This document shows positions 16,262-24,784 of a stretch of 52,111 nt of DNA, piece by piece (within the stretch, counting starts at the first letter, position 1; each line of letters begins with the position of its first letter). Under the pieces are notes generated by a model, which searched no databases, was not told the DNA's origin, and saw only the letters and a list, made by a program, of their open reading frames with translations. This DNA comes from Nitrososphaerota archaeon (GTDB lineage: Archaea > Thermoproteota > Nitrososphaeria > Nitrososphaerales > CADDZS01). The stretch lies in assembly GCA_013288145.1 (NCBI GenBank), contig JABDCJ010000011.1, positions 1 to 52,111 on the forward strand, in the 5' to 3' direction. The translations under genes were made by a program, and so were the position numbers.

Positions 16262-17604
16262 TTTTGTCTAATTCCGTGACTTCTTTCGACTTCGGTCAGG
16301 GTTGAATCAAGTGCTTCCATAGCTCTGTCAACCTCTTTCTCGGTTATGCAAAGAGGAGGCTGGAATCTTATTCTGTTGTAGAAAAGGCCACCCCGGCCAA
16401 TTATGACGCCTCTCTTCAGCATACCCCGGAGAATCCCATCGAGCATTTCATCGCCGGCTGGTTCTCGTGTGGTTTTGCTCTTCACAATCTCTCCGCCTAT
16501 CATCAACCCCTTGCCGTCGACACAATCCAGGAATGGATGCTTCTCCTCCAGGAGCTTCATTTCCTTTAGGGCATGCGCGCCCACTTTGGCAGAATTTTCG
16601 ATCAGGTTCTCTTCTTCGATTACTTCGAGATTAGCTAGGGCCGCGGCGCAGCTCACCGGATTTCCACCATAGGTTGAAAATGTCGGGCCGTGGTAGGAGT
16701 CTGCGATTTCCGATGACGAGGCAACCGCGCCAATGGGAAAACCGCTGGCAAGCCCCTTCGCCATCGTGATAATGTCTGGATTAACGCCGTAATTCTCAAA
16801 CCCGAAGGTTGTACCCATTCGACCGAATCCAGTCTGGACTTCGTCAGAGATGAACAAGATATCGTTTGCGTCCAAGATTTTTTTCACTTCTTTGAAGTAT
16901 TCTGGCGGAGCAGGAATAACCCCACCCACTCCGTATGCAGGTTCCGCTATGAAAGCGGCGACTCTTCCACTTGACTCTGTATTCAGCATGTGCTTGACGT
17001 ATTGCGCGCACGCGTAGCCGCACTTTGGGGGCCCTTCTTTGTATCCGAGCGGACACCTGTAGCAATAGTAGGAAGGAGCGTGCATGAAACCTGGAACGAA
17101 CGGCCCCATGTCGGCGATCCACGACCCGATTCCTGTAGCGCTGATCGTCGACCCCGTCCTGCCATGATACCCGTTCTGAAGCGAAATAATCTCGAACTTG
17201 TGAGAGTACTTCTTTGCAAGAGTTATTGCATGATCGTTTGCCTCTGAACCGCTGTTACAAAAGTAAACTTTCTTCGGGGTTCCTTTTTCAAAAGGGATAG
17301 AGTCAGAAATCTTCTTTGCAAGATACGCCTCCGGGGCAGTCTGGAATAGAGAGCTCAGATGGGTTAGTCTTTCGGCCTGGTCCTTCACCGCTTTGACTAT
17401 CTTCGGATGGCAGTGCCCCGCATTTACAACTGCGACTCCCGCAAAGCAATCGAGGTATTCTTTTCCCTCAGAATCCTTGAGAGTAGTCCCGTGTCCCTCT
17501 ACAAATACAACATCGTGCCAAGAGTGAACGCAAGGCATGATGTATTTCTCGTGAAGCTCGTTTACTTCCTCTTTCAGGCTTTTTGCATTCTCGTCATCTT
17601 GCAA
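16258..17604 (-). CDS. Class III (omega-type) PLP aminotransferase
   Basis: Fold-type I aminotransferase of the GabT/AGXT2/beta-alanine group: NSGSEAND (phosphate-binding region), D254 in ISDEVQTGFGR, and the PLP lysine K283 in MAKGLASGFPIGA. A cysteine-bearing insertion (CYRCPLGY followed by CGYAC, residues 181-199) is found in a subset of this family and may bind a metal. Likely moves amino groups from omega-amino acids such as beta-alanine, 3-aminoisobutyrate or 4-aminobutyrate to a keto acid; specificity is inferred from family only. Length 448 is normal. Confidence 0.92.
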   Translation of the reverse strand: MQDDENAKSLKEEVNELHEKYIMPCVHSWHDVVFVEGHGTTLKDSEGKEYLDCFAGVAVVNAGHCHPKIVKAVKDQAERLTHLSSLFQTAPEAYLAKKISDSIPFEKGTPKKVYFCNSGSEANDHAITLAKKYSHKFEIISLQNGYHGRTGSTISATGIGSWIADMGPFVPGFMHAPSYYCYRCPLGYKEGPPKCGYACAQYVKHMLNTESSGRVAAFIAEPAYGVGGVIPAPPEYFKEVKKILDANDILFISDEVQTGFGRMGTTFGFENYGVNPDIITMAKGLASGFPIGAVASSSEIADSYHGPTFSTYGGNPVSCAAALANLEVIEEENLIENSAKVGAHALKEMKLLEEKHPFLDCVDGKGLMIGGEIVKSKTTREPAGDEMLDGILRGMLKRGVIIGRGGLFYNRIRFQPPLCITEKEVDRAMEALDSTLTEVERSHGIRQN

Positions 17605-17686
17605 TTGTAAAGACCGCCCAAGAGTCTTGCTCGAATCTCAGTCTTAAAACGATTTTATTGAGCTAATCGAGGAACTGTTCGAAGAA

Positions 17687-19024
17687 TTACTTCAGCACTC
17701 TTTCAATCAGCTTTTTCGAAGCCTTGTTTGCATTGACCATCAATGCCTTTTCGTTGGCTGTTTGGAGATTTCTGTTTTTCATAACTAGCTTGCCGTCGAT
17801 CATTACATTGTCAACGTCATCACCGTGGGCGGAATAAACAACATGTGCGAAAACATTCGTATTTTTTCCCAAGATGACAGGTGTCAGTCTCGGAGTTTCC
17901 AAGTTTATGGTGATCAGATCAGCCTTCTTTCCGGGCTCAAGAGAGCCGATCTCTTTTTCCAAACCTAGAGCTTTGGCACCATTTATTGTCGCCATCCTGA
18001 TCACTTGTTCTGATGGCAGAATGGAGGCATCGAGAAGCCTAGCTTTTTGACCCAGCGAAGCGAACTTCATCACTTCAAACATATCTACTGTGTTGTTGCA
18101 CGGCGCATCATCGGGTCCTAGTCCAACATTTATTCCTGCATCCAAAAGTTCAGCTACCCTTGCAATCCCGTTTCCAAGTTTCATATTCGATACAGGGTTG
18201 TGAGAGACGTTGGTCCCTTTCTTAGCGAGGATTGAAATTTCATTGTCACTCAGCCACACGCAGTGAGCAGCAACTACATCCCGCCCTAAAACACCGAGCT
18301 TGTCAGCGTATTCAACCGGTGCAAGTCCACCATTTTTCTCTTTACACATCTCCACCTCTGCCCTGGATTCGTTGAGGTGTATGTGGATTCCCGTATTGTA
18401 TTTGGTTGCAAGTTCTCTTGATTTCTCCAAGAACTGACCCGAGCAAACGGGGATCCATTCGACGCCAAACCATATCTTGATTCTACCACCCGCAGAGTTG
18501 TTTTTCTTCCTGAACGCCTCCTCGTTATCCATCAGAGTTTCCTGGCCGGGAATGAGGTCAGCTGCTTCGCTAGAGACCACCGCGCGTATGCCGATCTTCT
18601 CCGCGCTTTCTGCGCAAGCGATAATGTGCCGGTACATGTCGTTGACTGTAGTCGTGCCTGACTTGATCGCCTCGGCGTAGGCAAGTGAAGACGCCACCCT
18701 TGCATCGATTGGCTGCATTGAAGCCAGCATCGGATAGTAAATTCGATCGAGCCACTCTTCCAGACCCATGTGCTCTCCGACTCCCCTGCTGAGATTGTCC
18801 GAGTGAAAGTGAAGGCTAACGAGCCCCGGCATTGTGACGTGATTTTTTGCGTCGATTACGTAGTCGTATCTCGAAGCTCTGATCTTACCTTGATTTGAGC
18901 TTCCGACTTGATCGATCCTGTCACCGTCGATTGAAACAAATCCGTTTTCAAAGTGGCGAAATTTCTCATCGCAAGTTATCAAAAATCCATTCTTGAGAAG
19001 CGTTTTTTCGTTACTTTTTTTCAA
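17687..19024 (-). CDS. Atz/Trz-type metal-dependent amidohydrolase A (deaminase/chlorohydrolase family)
   Basis: Mononuclear-zinc amidohydrolase related to S-adenosylhomocysteine/guanine deaminases and triazine hydrolases. Metal ligands are visible: H72-F-H74, H214/H216 in GIHIHLNES, H254 in AAHCVW, and D305 in GLGPDDAPCNN; the HNPVSNMKLGNG strand is also canonical. C-terminal beta-sandwich residues (LEPGKKADLI) are normal. TTG start at 19024. It is clearly paralogous to the amidohydrolase at 22679 (both share AIKSGTT followed by NDMYRH, and AAHCVWLS). Substrate unknown: a deaminated or dehydrohalogenated ring nitrogen compound would fit. Confidence 0.92.
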   Translation of the reverse strand: MKKSNEKTLLKNGFLITCDEKFRHFENGFVSIDGDRIDQVGSSNQGKIRASRYDYVIDAKNHVTMPGLVSLHFHSDNLSRGVGEHMGLEEWLDRIYYPMLASMQPIDARVASSLAYAEAIKSGTTTVNDMYRHIIACAESAEKIGIRAVVSSEAADLIPGQETLMDNEEAFRKKNNSAGGRIKIWFGVEWIPVCSGQFLEKSRELATKYNTGIHIHLNESRAEVEMCKEKNGGLAPVEYADKLGVLGRDVVAAHCVWLSDNEISILAKKGTNVSHNPVSNMKLGNGIARVAELLDAGINVGLGPDDAPCNNTVDMFEVMKFASLGQKARLLDASILPSEQVIRMATINGAKALGLEKEIGSLEPGKKADLITINLETPRLTPVILGKNTNVFAHVVYSAHGDDVDNVMIDGKLVMKNRNLQTANEKALMVNANKASKKLIERVLK

Positions 19025-19077
19025 CTGGATTCCTTTTCTCGACGTTCAAATGAAAGAATCTAGGGATTCTGTTAAAG

Positions 19078-19085
19078 TTTAATTT
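19078..19085 (+). promoter_or_regulatory. TATA-like box for M20 hydrolase A
   Basis: TTTAATTT is centred about 30 bases before the ATG at 19111 and supports that ATG over the TTG at 19099. Confidence 0.4.
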
Positions 19086-19110
19086 GTAACCGTGCGTTTT
19101 GCGATCTGTC

Positions 19111-20478
19111 ATGGAAGTGATCGGAGAGGATGAATTCGAAGACGCAGTGGATGGCGCATGGGCTTGCATTAGATCTGAGGCAATGCAAAAACTGGTGGTT
19201 GATCTCGTCAACATACCCAGCAGAACCGGCAGAGAAGGAAAAGCAGCAGAATATCTGGTCTCGTACATGACTTCCCGAGGTCTAGATTCGGAGCTGATGA
19301 AGATAAGCGAAGATCGCGCCAATGCCATAGGAACTCTTCACGGCGAGGGTTTCGGCCCGAGGGTCCTGTTCAATGGCCACTTGGACACGTCATTCACCGG
19401 CGAAGATGAGGAGGATCTGCCTGCGACCGGCCCACTCACCGACGGTTTCCGTCCGAAGGCGGTGGTCAAGGGCGAATGGGTTCACGGATTGGGAGCAATC
19501 AACATGAAGGGAGGCGTTGCCGCATACACAGAAGCGGCATGTGCTCTAAAAGAATCAGAAGTCATCTTGAAAGGAGAAGTCGTTGCCGCGGCTGTCGCGG
19601 GGGAAATAGAGAAGACCCAGGTAAAGTCCCTCACCAAGAATTATTCGGGCGAGCTTTACGAAGGCGCCGGCTTTGGAATGGAGTACTATCTTAAACACTC
19701 CAAATGGCCCGACTATTCGATCACTTGCGAGCCTACTGGTATGGCAGTAACAAGAGCAAAATGTGGTTACGTTTTGATCAAACTGACCACGCATGGTGAT
19801 CTCACCTACCGGCCCTACTCTGATGAAGATCGGATTCGAAACGCAATCGTTTCGATGTCAAAAGTCGTGGGGGCAATCGAGCGAGAATTTTCGCCGGAGT
19901 ATACTAGAAGACACACTATCGACCTTGGGCCGGATTTTGGAATTCTAAAGCCGCGGGTGAACATTGGCTCGATAGAATCGGGCTGGCCTTACAAACCGGG
20001 GTTTGTCCCGGCAATTTGCTGTTCCTACCTTGATGTCAGACTCGTACCTGGACAAACTCCACAGGAGGCATATCTGGAGCTTGAAACCTTTCTGGACGAT
20101 GTGGAAGAGATCGAGGAATTGAAGGTCGAACAAGAAATATACGGTGTCAAAGCACCTTCTCTAGAAACTCCCTCAAATTCGAAGGTAGTCATCGCCTGCA
20201 CTAACGCTTTCGAATATGTTTCAAATGCAAAACACAAGCCCGCCTCTCCAGGAAGGAATAGCTTCGGCGACGATTCTCTTGTGACTAGGAAATACGGGAT
20301 ACCATCCGTAACTTGGGGACCTGGAGGTCAGCTCCCGGAGTATGCCGGAGCGGCTGCGGCGGCGGGTGGCGAGGGAGAGTTCATTCGCATCTCTGATCTC
20401 TTAGTGGCATGCAAGATGTACATAGTCGCAGCTCTGAACATTTGCAACCGCGAAAGCATTCCGGCTACCCAAAAGTGA
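19111..20478 (+). CDS. M20-family metallohydrolase A with altered metal site
   Basis: ArgE/DapE/carboxypeptidase G2-type fold: GHLDTS (H90, D92) and CEPTG are present. However the bridging aspartate of the canonical xxDMKGG motif is Asn here (N131 in GAINMKGG), the EE pair appears as GEIEK, and the C-terminal metal histidine in front of the (D)EF motif is missing (GEGEF). It may bind one metal or have lost hydrolysis. Normal M20 length at 455 residues. A TTG 12 bases upstream is a less likely start. Transcribed divergently from amidohydrolase A. Confidence 0.85.
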   Translation: MEVIGEDEFEDAVDGAWACIRSEAMQKLVVDLVNIPSRTGREGKAAEYLVSYMTSRGLDSELMKISEDRANAIGTLHGEGFGPRVLFNGHLDTSFTGEDEEDLPATGPLTDGFRPKAVVKGEWVHGLGAINMKGGVAAYTEAACALKESEVILKGEVVAAAVAGEIEKTQVKSLTKNYSGELYEGAGFGMEYYLKHSKWPDYSITCEPTGMAVTRAKCGYVLIKLTTHGDLTYRPYSDEDRIRNAIVSMSKVVGAIEREFSPEYTRRHTIDLGPDFGILKPRVNIGSIESGWPYKPGFVPAICCSYLDVRLVPGQTPQEAYLELETFLDDVEEIEELKVEQEIYGVKAPSLETPSNSKVVIACTNAFEYVSNAKHKPASPGRNSFGDDSLVTRKYGIPSVTWGPGGQLPEYAGAAAAAGGEGEFIRISDLLVACKMYIVAALNICNRESIPATQK

Positions 20479-22537
20479 CCGTGTTGATGAAGGGAGATGT
20501 GTCCCATGCACTCATAGTGGGATCGACGTAGAAGCTCTTGATGACATTCTTCTTCCAGACCAGCGAGCCGTCGGCGTACCAGAGCTTCATAACGCCCAAC
20601 CAAGCGTACGGGGCATCATTGTAGATCTGTTTTTCTGCTGCGGCCAGCTGAGTGTGAATCTTTGTTAGATTGTCACTGCTGAGCATCGCGGTGATAGCGC
20701 TCTGAACAACTGGGTTCGAGTAAATAGCAGTATTACCTGCGTAGGACTGGTTACTCACAAAAGTGATCCAATTGTCCACTGCCGTCATCCTGTCAGCTGC
20801 CCAAGTGCCAAAGTACTCGACCAGATTTCCGATTTGAGCGGCGTTCTGCACTTCGTATGAATAAGACCCGTATGGGGTATAGAATACACTGGGATCCTGG
20901 ACGTTAATTGCAACATTGATGCCTATTTGCGCAAGATCGCTTTGAACTGTCTGGGCAACATTGGACCCAAGCGGGTATTCACTAACGATGTTCATCGAAA
21001 GCGTTGGAAGGCCGGAAACGTTGATGCCATTCAGGTACTGCTTTGCCAGCGTCAGATTATACTGGTAGGAATAATTTCCGGGATTATAGTAACCTGACCA
21101 TGCAGGAAACTCTGGTCCAAAGTAGGGGCTTGACTTACCCAAAAAGGCTGCTTGTGATATTTGGGCGTAGTTTAGGGCGTGAACGATAGCTTGCCGAACA
21201 GCCGTGATATTTGTCGGGTAGATCTGCGTATTCAATCCCAGGGATGAGTCTAGCGAACTCCAGGACGGCAAACTCAGATAATTGTACTGAGCCGAGTTTG
21301 CCTGAACGAGATTCCAATTGGTTTGAAGAATTGCGGCAATCTGCACAGCACCTGAGTTCAGATCTGAGTATCTTGTGATGTCGTCCGGCTTGTAGTATAT
21401 GATCGCCTCTTTTACATGACCCGGGTCAAGCAAGGGCTGAGTGGCAATCTGCTGTGCTGAGAGTCCATTGCCCCAATAGTTGGGATTTTGTTTGAAAATT
21501 ACGTATGCACTCTGCGAAGCGGAGGTGACCATGTAAGGACCGGTTCCAGGGATTGGGTTGAGATTAAAGTAAGAGTTGTAAGCGGTGGCTGTGCCAAAAC
21601 CTCCGTGATCGAGAGCCCACTGGGCATCGAATACCTGCCCGAAGCCGGTCTCCAAAAGACCGAGGAATTGATTATACGGGACGGAAAGCTGGAATACTAT
21701 TGAATCCGAAGTGGTAACGTAGATTGGCCAGGATTTGTTAGTCATTAGGGCAAGACTCTGCGAAGACGGGTTAGTCAAGCCCGACTGGTTAATCATCGCA
21801 ATTGTTGAAGCTCCGAATTTGACGTTTGACATGTTGAAGATTGGATAACCGCCAAACCAGGCAGATGCGTTCCCGGAAAGGTAGTACCAGACATACATTG
21901 ACATCCAAAGCTGATACGAATTGAATGGATTGCCGTCCGAAAATGTCACGTTCTTCTGCAGGTTGAAAGAGTAATCGTATCCGTTTGCAGAAATGTTCCA
22001 GCTCTGCGCGAGTCCCGGAACATAAATGATGCTCCCGTTGGAAAATTCTGTCTGTTCATTTACAAACAAAAGTGGTTGATATACGTCGTATAGCAACCAG
22101 TCGGGATAGAAAGTGCTACTTTCCACATAGAAAATATTGAGGCCGCTTGCTGGCCACGTGGAATCATCTATCGACAAAATTCCGGAAGAAGTGCCTGAGG
22201 AATTAGACGAAGAGGCGGTAGTTGAAGTCGAAGATGAACTCGATGTTGGAGAACTTGAAGATGAATAATTTGATGTCGAAGAAGATGACAACACTGACGA
22301 TGAAGCGCTCGAGGATGTACTTGCTGCTGTATTCGTAGTGGATTGCATCAAGTCAGTAGTTGTCGCCGAGGATGTCGATGACGTGTTGCTTACGGTGGAG
22401 AGGTAAATACCGGCGCCAAGGACAATTATTACGATTATAACGAGCGCGATGATTATGGTTCTTCCGATTCCTCGGCTGCTCCACCCCTTCGGAGATTTCA
22501 TTAATTCAGATTCTAAAACCCCCGCGTTTGAGTTCAT
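20465..22537 (-). CDS. Membrane-anchored peptide/nickel-type ABC solute-binding protein (orphan)
   Basis: A short cytoplasmic start, one membrane helix (about residues 27-47), then a roughly 70-residue Ser/Thr-rich linker, then a full family 5 extracytoplasmic substrate-binding domain (PGLAQSWNISANGYDYSFNL, NPIPGTGPYMV, AVRQAIVHALNYAQI). This is the usual archaeal way of tethering binding proteins. Family members bind peptides, oligosaccharides or other small polar solutes. No permease or ATPase gene is in the window, so it must share transport components encoded elsewhere. Its place amid hydrolase genes suggests it collects their substrate. It overlaps the end of M20 hydrolase A by 14 bases. 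Confidence 0.93.
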   Translation of the reverse strand: MNSNAGVLESELMKSPKGWSSRGIGRTIIIALVIIVIIVLGAGIYLSTVSNTSSTSSATTTDLMQSTTNTAASTSSSASSSVLSSSSTSNYSSSSSPTSSSSSTSTTASSSNSSGTSSGILSIDDSTWPASGLNIFYVESSTFYPDWLLYDVYQPLLFVNEQTEFSNGSIIYVPGLAQSWNISANGYDYSFNLQKNVTFSDGNPFNSYQLWMSMYVWYYLSGNASAWFGGYPIFNMSNVKFGASTIAMINQSGLTNPSSQSLALMTNKSWPIYVTTSDSIVFQLSVPYNQFLGLLETGFGQVFDAQWALDHGGFGTATAYNSYFNLNPIPGTGPYMVTSASQSAYVIFKQNPNYWGNGLSAQQIATQPLLDPGHVKEAIIYYKPDDITRYSDLNSGAVQIAAILQTNWNLVQANSAQYNYLSLPSWSSLDSSLGLNTQIYPTNITAVRQAIVHALNYAQISQAAFLGKSSPYFGPEFPAWSGYYNPGNYSYQYNLTLAKQYLNGINVSGLPTLSMNIVSEYPLGSNVAQTVQSDLAQIGINVAINVQDPSVFYTPYGSYSYEVQNAAQIGNLVEYFGTWAADRMTAVDNWITFVSNQSYAGNTAIYSNPVVQSAITAMLSSDNLTKIHTQLAAAEKQIYNDAPYAWLGVMKLWYADGSLVWKKNVIKSFYVDPTMSAWDTSPFINTVTFG

Positions 22538-22644
22538 TTATGGTTTCTTCCAAGATTTGTTCGGGAGTTGTCTGGAAATTAGCTAACCGCGGGTACCTGC
22601 TCGATCCTCATAATCTTGGAAATTACGGATAGATTTTCATGCCG

Positions 22645-22653
22645 CTTTAATTC
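22645..22653 (+). promoter_or_regulatory. TATA-like box for amidohydrolase B
   Basis: CTTTAATTC is centred about 30 bases before the ATG at 22679, arguing for that start rather than the ATG at 22616, which lies upstream of the box. Confidence 0.45.
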
Positions 22654-22678
22654 GCAGTACTCAAAAAGGGATAAGGGC

Positions 22679-23998
22679 ATGGTAGAAACTCTACTCATAA
22701 AAAAAGCAATTGTCGTCACGGTTGATGATTCAGGCAATGTCTTCGAAGATGGCGGAATCCTGATCGAAGATAACAAGATAGTAGCAGTTGGCAAAACGGA
22801 CGACGTTGTTTCGCAATCGAGAAAAACTCCCGATAAAACGATCGACGCAAAGGGAATGGTTGCCTTACCGGGTCTGGTCGATTTACATTATCACACCGCA
22901 ATTGCAAGAGGCGTCAACGATGGAATGCCTCTCGACAAGTTTCTAGAGAACTTCTGGTACCCAAAACTGAGACTGATTGAACCCGAAGAAGTATGCTGGG
23001 CAGCTATGAACTGCTACGCCGAAGCGATCAAATCCGGTACGACCTGCGCGAACGATATGTACAGGCATATGATTTGCGCCGGAGACGCAGCGGAGAAGAT
23101 CGGCATCCGGGCTGTGCTTTCTTGCGACGCAGCCGACAAATCAGAGGGACTGGACACGCTTTCGGACAATGACGAACTAATCAGAAAGAAACATGGGGCG
23201 GCAAATGGCATGATAACAACGAGAGTCGGAGTGGAATGGGTTCCGATAGCATCAATGGAGTTCCTGTCCGGGGTCCGAGAACTGGCGGACAAGCATCAAG
23301 TAGGCATTCACATTCACCTGAACGAGTCTCTCGCTGAACTTGAAATGAGCAAGAAGAGGCATGGAAAAAGACCCCTTGAGCTAGCATACGACCTTGGAAT
23401 TCTTGGCCCGGATTGCGTGGCGGCTCACTGCGTCTGGCTTTCCGGAAGAGAAATCATGCAGCTGAAGCAGAGCGGAACGAGTGTGTCTTACGACCCCGGA
23501 TCGAATGCAAAACTGGGTAACGGGATTTGCCCGGCACCAGAGCTTCTGGACGCAGGGGTAAACGTGGGTTTAGGGCATGACGACGATGAAGCTAACAATA
23601 CGTGTGATCTTTTTGAAACCATGAAGTTCGGATCTGTAATCCAGCGGGCGAGCCGGGCAGATGCATCTCTAATGCCGGCCCGAAAGATGATCGAGATGGC
23701 AACTCGCAATGGTGCAAAAGCTCTCGGAATCCCCGCAGGCACTCTTGAAGCTGGAAAACTCGCGGACATCATCCTGATCAATATGAAGACGCCGAGACTT
23801 ACTCCTGTTGTACTAGGCAGATACTCGAACGTCCTGTCTCACGTCGTATTCGCAGCTCACGGTGATGACGTAAACACTAGCATCATCAACGGTAAGGTCG
23901 TAATGGAGAACCGAAAGTTGCTCACGGTGGACGAGGACGAAGTAATCAGGAAGGCAACTGAAAGCTGCAACTCCCTTTTGAGTAGAATCCCGTCCTGA
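22679..23998 (+). CDS. Atz/Trz-type metal-dependent amidohydrolase B
   Basis: Paralogue of amidohydrolase A. Metal ligands H70-Y-H72, the HIHLNES histidines, AAHCVW and GLGHDDDEANN are intact. One notable change is SYDPGSN where A has SHNPVSN, close to the active site and likely to change substrate choice. 439 residues from the chosen ATG. The 21 residues of the longer frame are polar, do not match the family and contain the promoter box. First gene of a plus-strand unit with the two small TIM-barrel amidohydrolases and M20 hydrolase B. Confidence 0.92.
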   Translation: MVETLLIKKAIVVTVDDSGNVFEDGGILIEDNKIVAVGKTDDVVSQSRKTPDKTIDAKGMVALPGLVDLHYHTAIARGVNDGMPLDKFLENFWYPKLRLIEPEEVCWAAMNCYAEAIKSGTTCANDMYRHMICAGDAAEKIGIRAVLSCDAADKSEGLDTLSDNDELIRKKHGAANGMITTRVGVEWVPIASMEFLSGVRELADKHQVGIHIHLNESLAELEMSKKRHGKRPLELAYDLGILGPDCVAAHCVWLSGREIMQLKQSGTSVSYDPGSNAKLGNGICPAPELLDAGVNVGLGHDDDEANNTCDLFETMKFGSVIQRASRADASLMPARKMIEMATRNGAKALGIPAGTLEAGKLADIILINMKTPRLTPVVLGRYSNVLSHVVFAAHGDDVNTSIINGKVVMENRKLLTVDEDEVIRKATESCNSLLSRIPS

Positions 23999-24034
23999 GA
24001 GTTCTTTCGTGCTTGACGAGGACTACGAGCTGAT

Positions 24035-24784
24035 TTGAGCAAAAGCGAATTTACCGGTATAATTGACGCTCACGCGCACTCGGACAGAAAGTTTTCCTGG
24101 CAGCATAGTCCGGAACAACTGCTCAACATGATGAAAGAGTGTGGAATTGTCCGAAGCGTTCTGACCTCGTACTGGGATCTGCCTTCAAAGGCTGACCCCA
24201 AAGCTCTCCAGAGGTTTGAAACTGCTCTAAAGAATCACGATGAATTCATCGGTTTTCTGCGGTTGAATCCAAATGATCCGGTGGCGGAAACTCTACTCGC
24301 TCGAATGGCTGGAGAAAAGATTGTTTCAGGACTAAAGCTGAATCCGATGACTTCAGGTGTTCTGCCTACCAGCGGCAATTCTTTGAAACTTGTTGCCGCA
24401 TCTTCGGAGTTGGGCCTCCCGGTCCTCTTTCACAGTGGAGACGATCCATTTTCGAACCCACTTCAAATCGAGAAAGTGGCGATAGACTGCCCTGAAGCTT
24501 CGATTATTATGGGACACATGGGGGGATTTTTTTACGTCGAAGAGGCAATTCGGGTTGCAAAGAGGAATTCCAATGTATACCTTGAAACCTCAGTCATGCC
24601 GTATCCTGAAATGATCAGATTAGCTGCAAAATCTATTGGCGTCGAAAAAATTTTCTTTGGATCGGATGCGCCCGGCGTAAACTCGATTGTTGAGATTCAA
24701 AAGATCATTGCCTCGGGGCTTTCCAAGAAAGAGCAAGAAAATATACTCTGCAAGAATTTTCTCGGGTTGATTTCTCGCAGTTGA
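24035..24784 (+). CDS. Amidohydrolase_2-type TIM-barrel metallohydrolase (catalytic partner)
   Basis: A 249-residue amidohydrolase of the PF04909 type with the metal ligands in place: H13-A-H15 in IIDAHAH, the histidine in LFHSGDD, the histidine in MGHMGG and the aspartate in FFGSDAPG. Family members hydrolyse lactones or amides, or decarboxylate aromatic acids. It starts at TTG 24035, 36 bases after amidohydrolase B. Its stop overlaps the TTG start of the next gene (TTGA), so translation of the two is probably coupled. Confidence 0.87.
   Translation: MSKSEFTGIIDAHAHSDRKFSWQHSPEQLLNMMKECGIVRSVLTSYWDLPSKADPKALQRFETALKNHDEFIGFLRLNPNDPVAETLLARMAGEKIVSGLKLNPMTSGVLPTSGNSLKLVAASSELGLPVLFHSGDDPFSNPLQIEKVAIDCPEASIIMGHMGGFFYVEEAIRVAKRNSNVYLETSVMPYPEMIRLAAKSIGVEKIFFGSDAPGVNSIVEIQKIIASGLSKKEQENILCKNFLGLISRS

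Noticed and set aside
22616..22678. 21-residue extension of amidohydrolase B
   Set aside because: The extension carries the promoter box and is unlike the family start.
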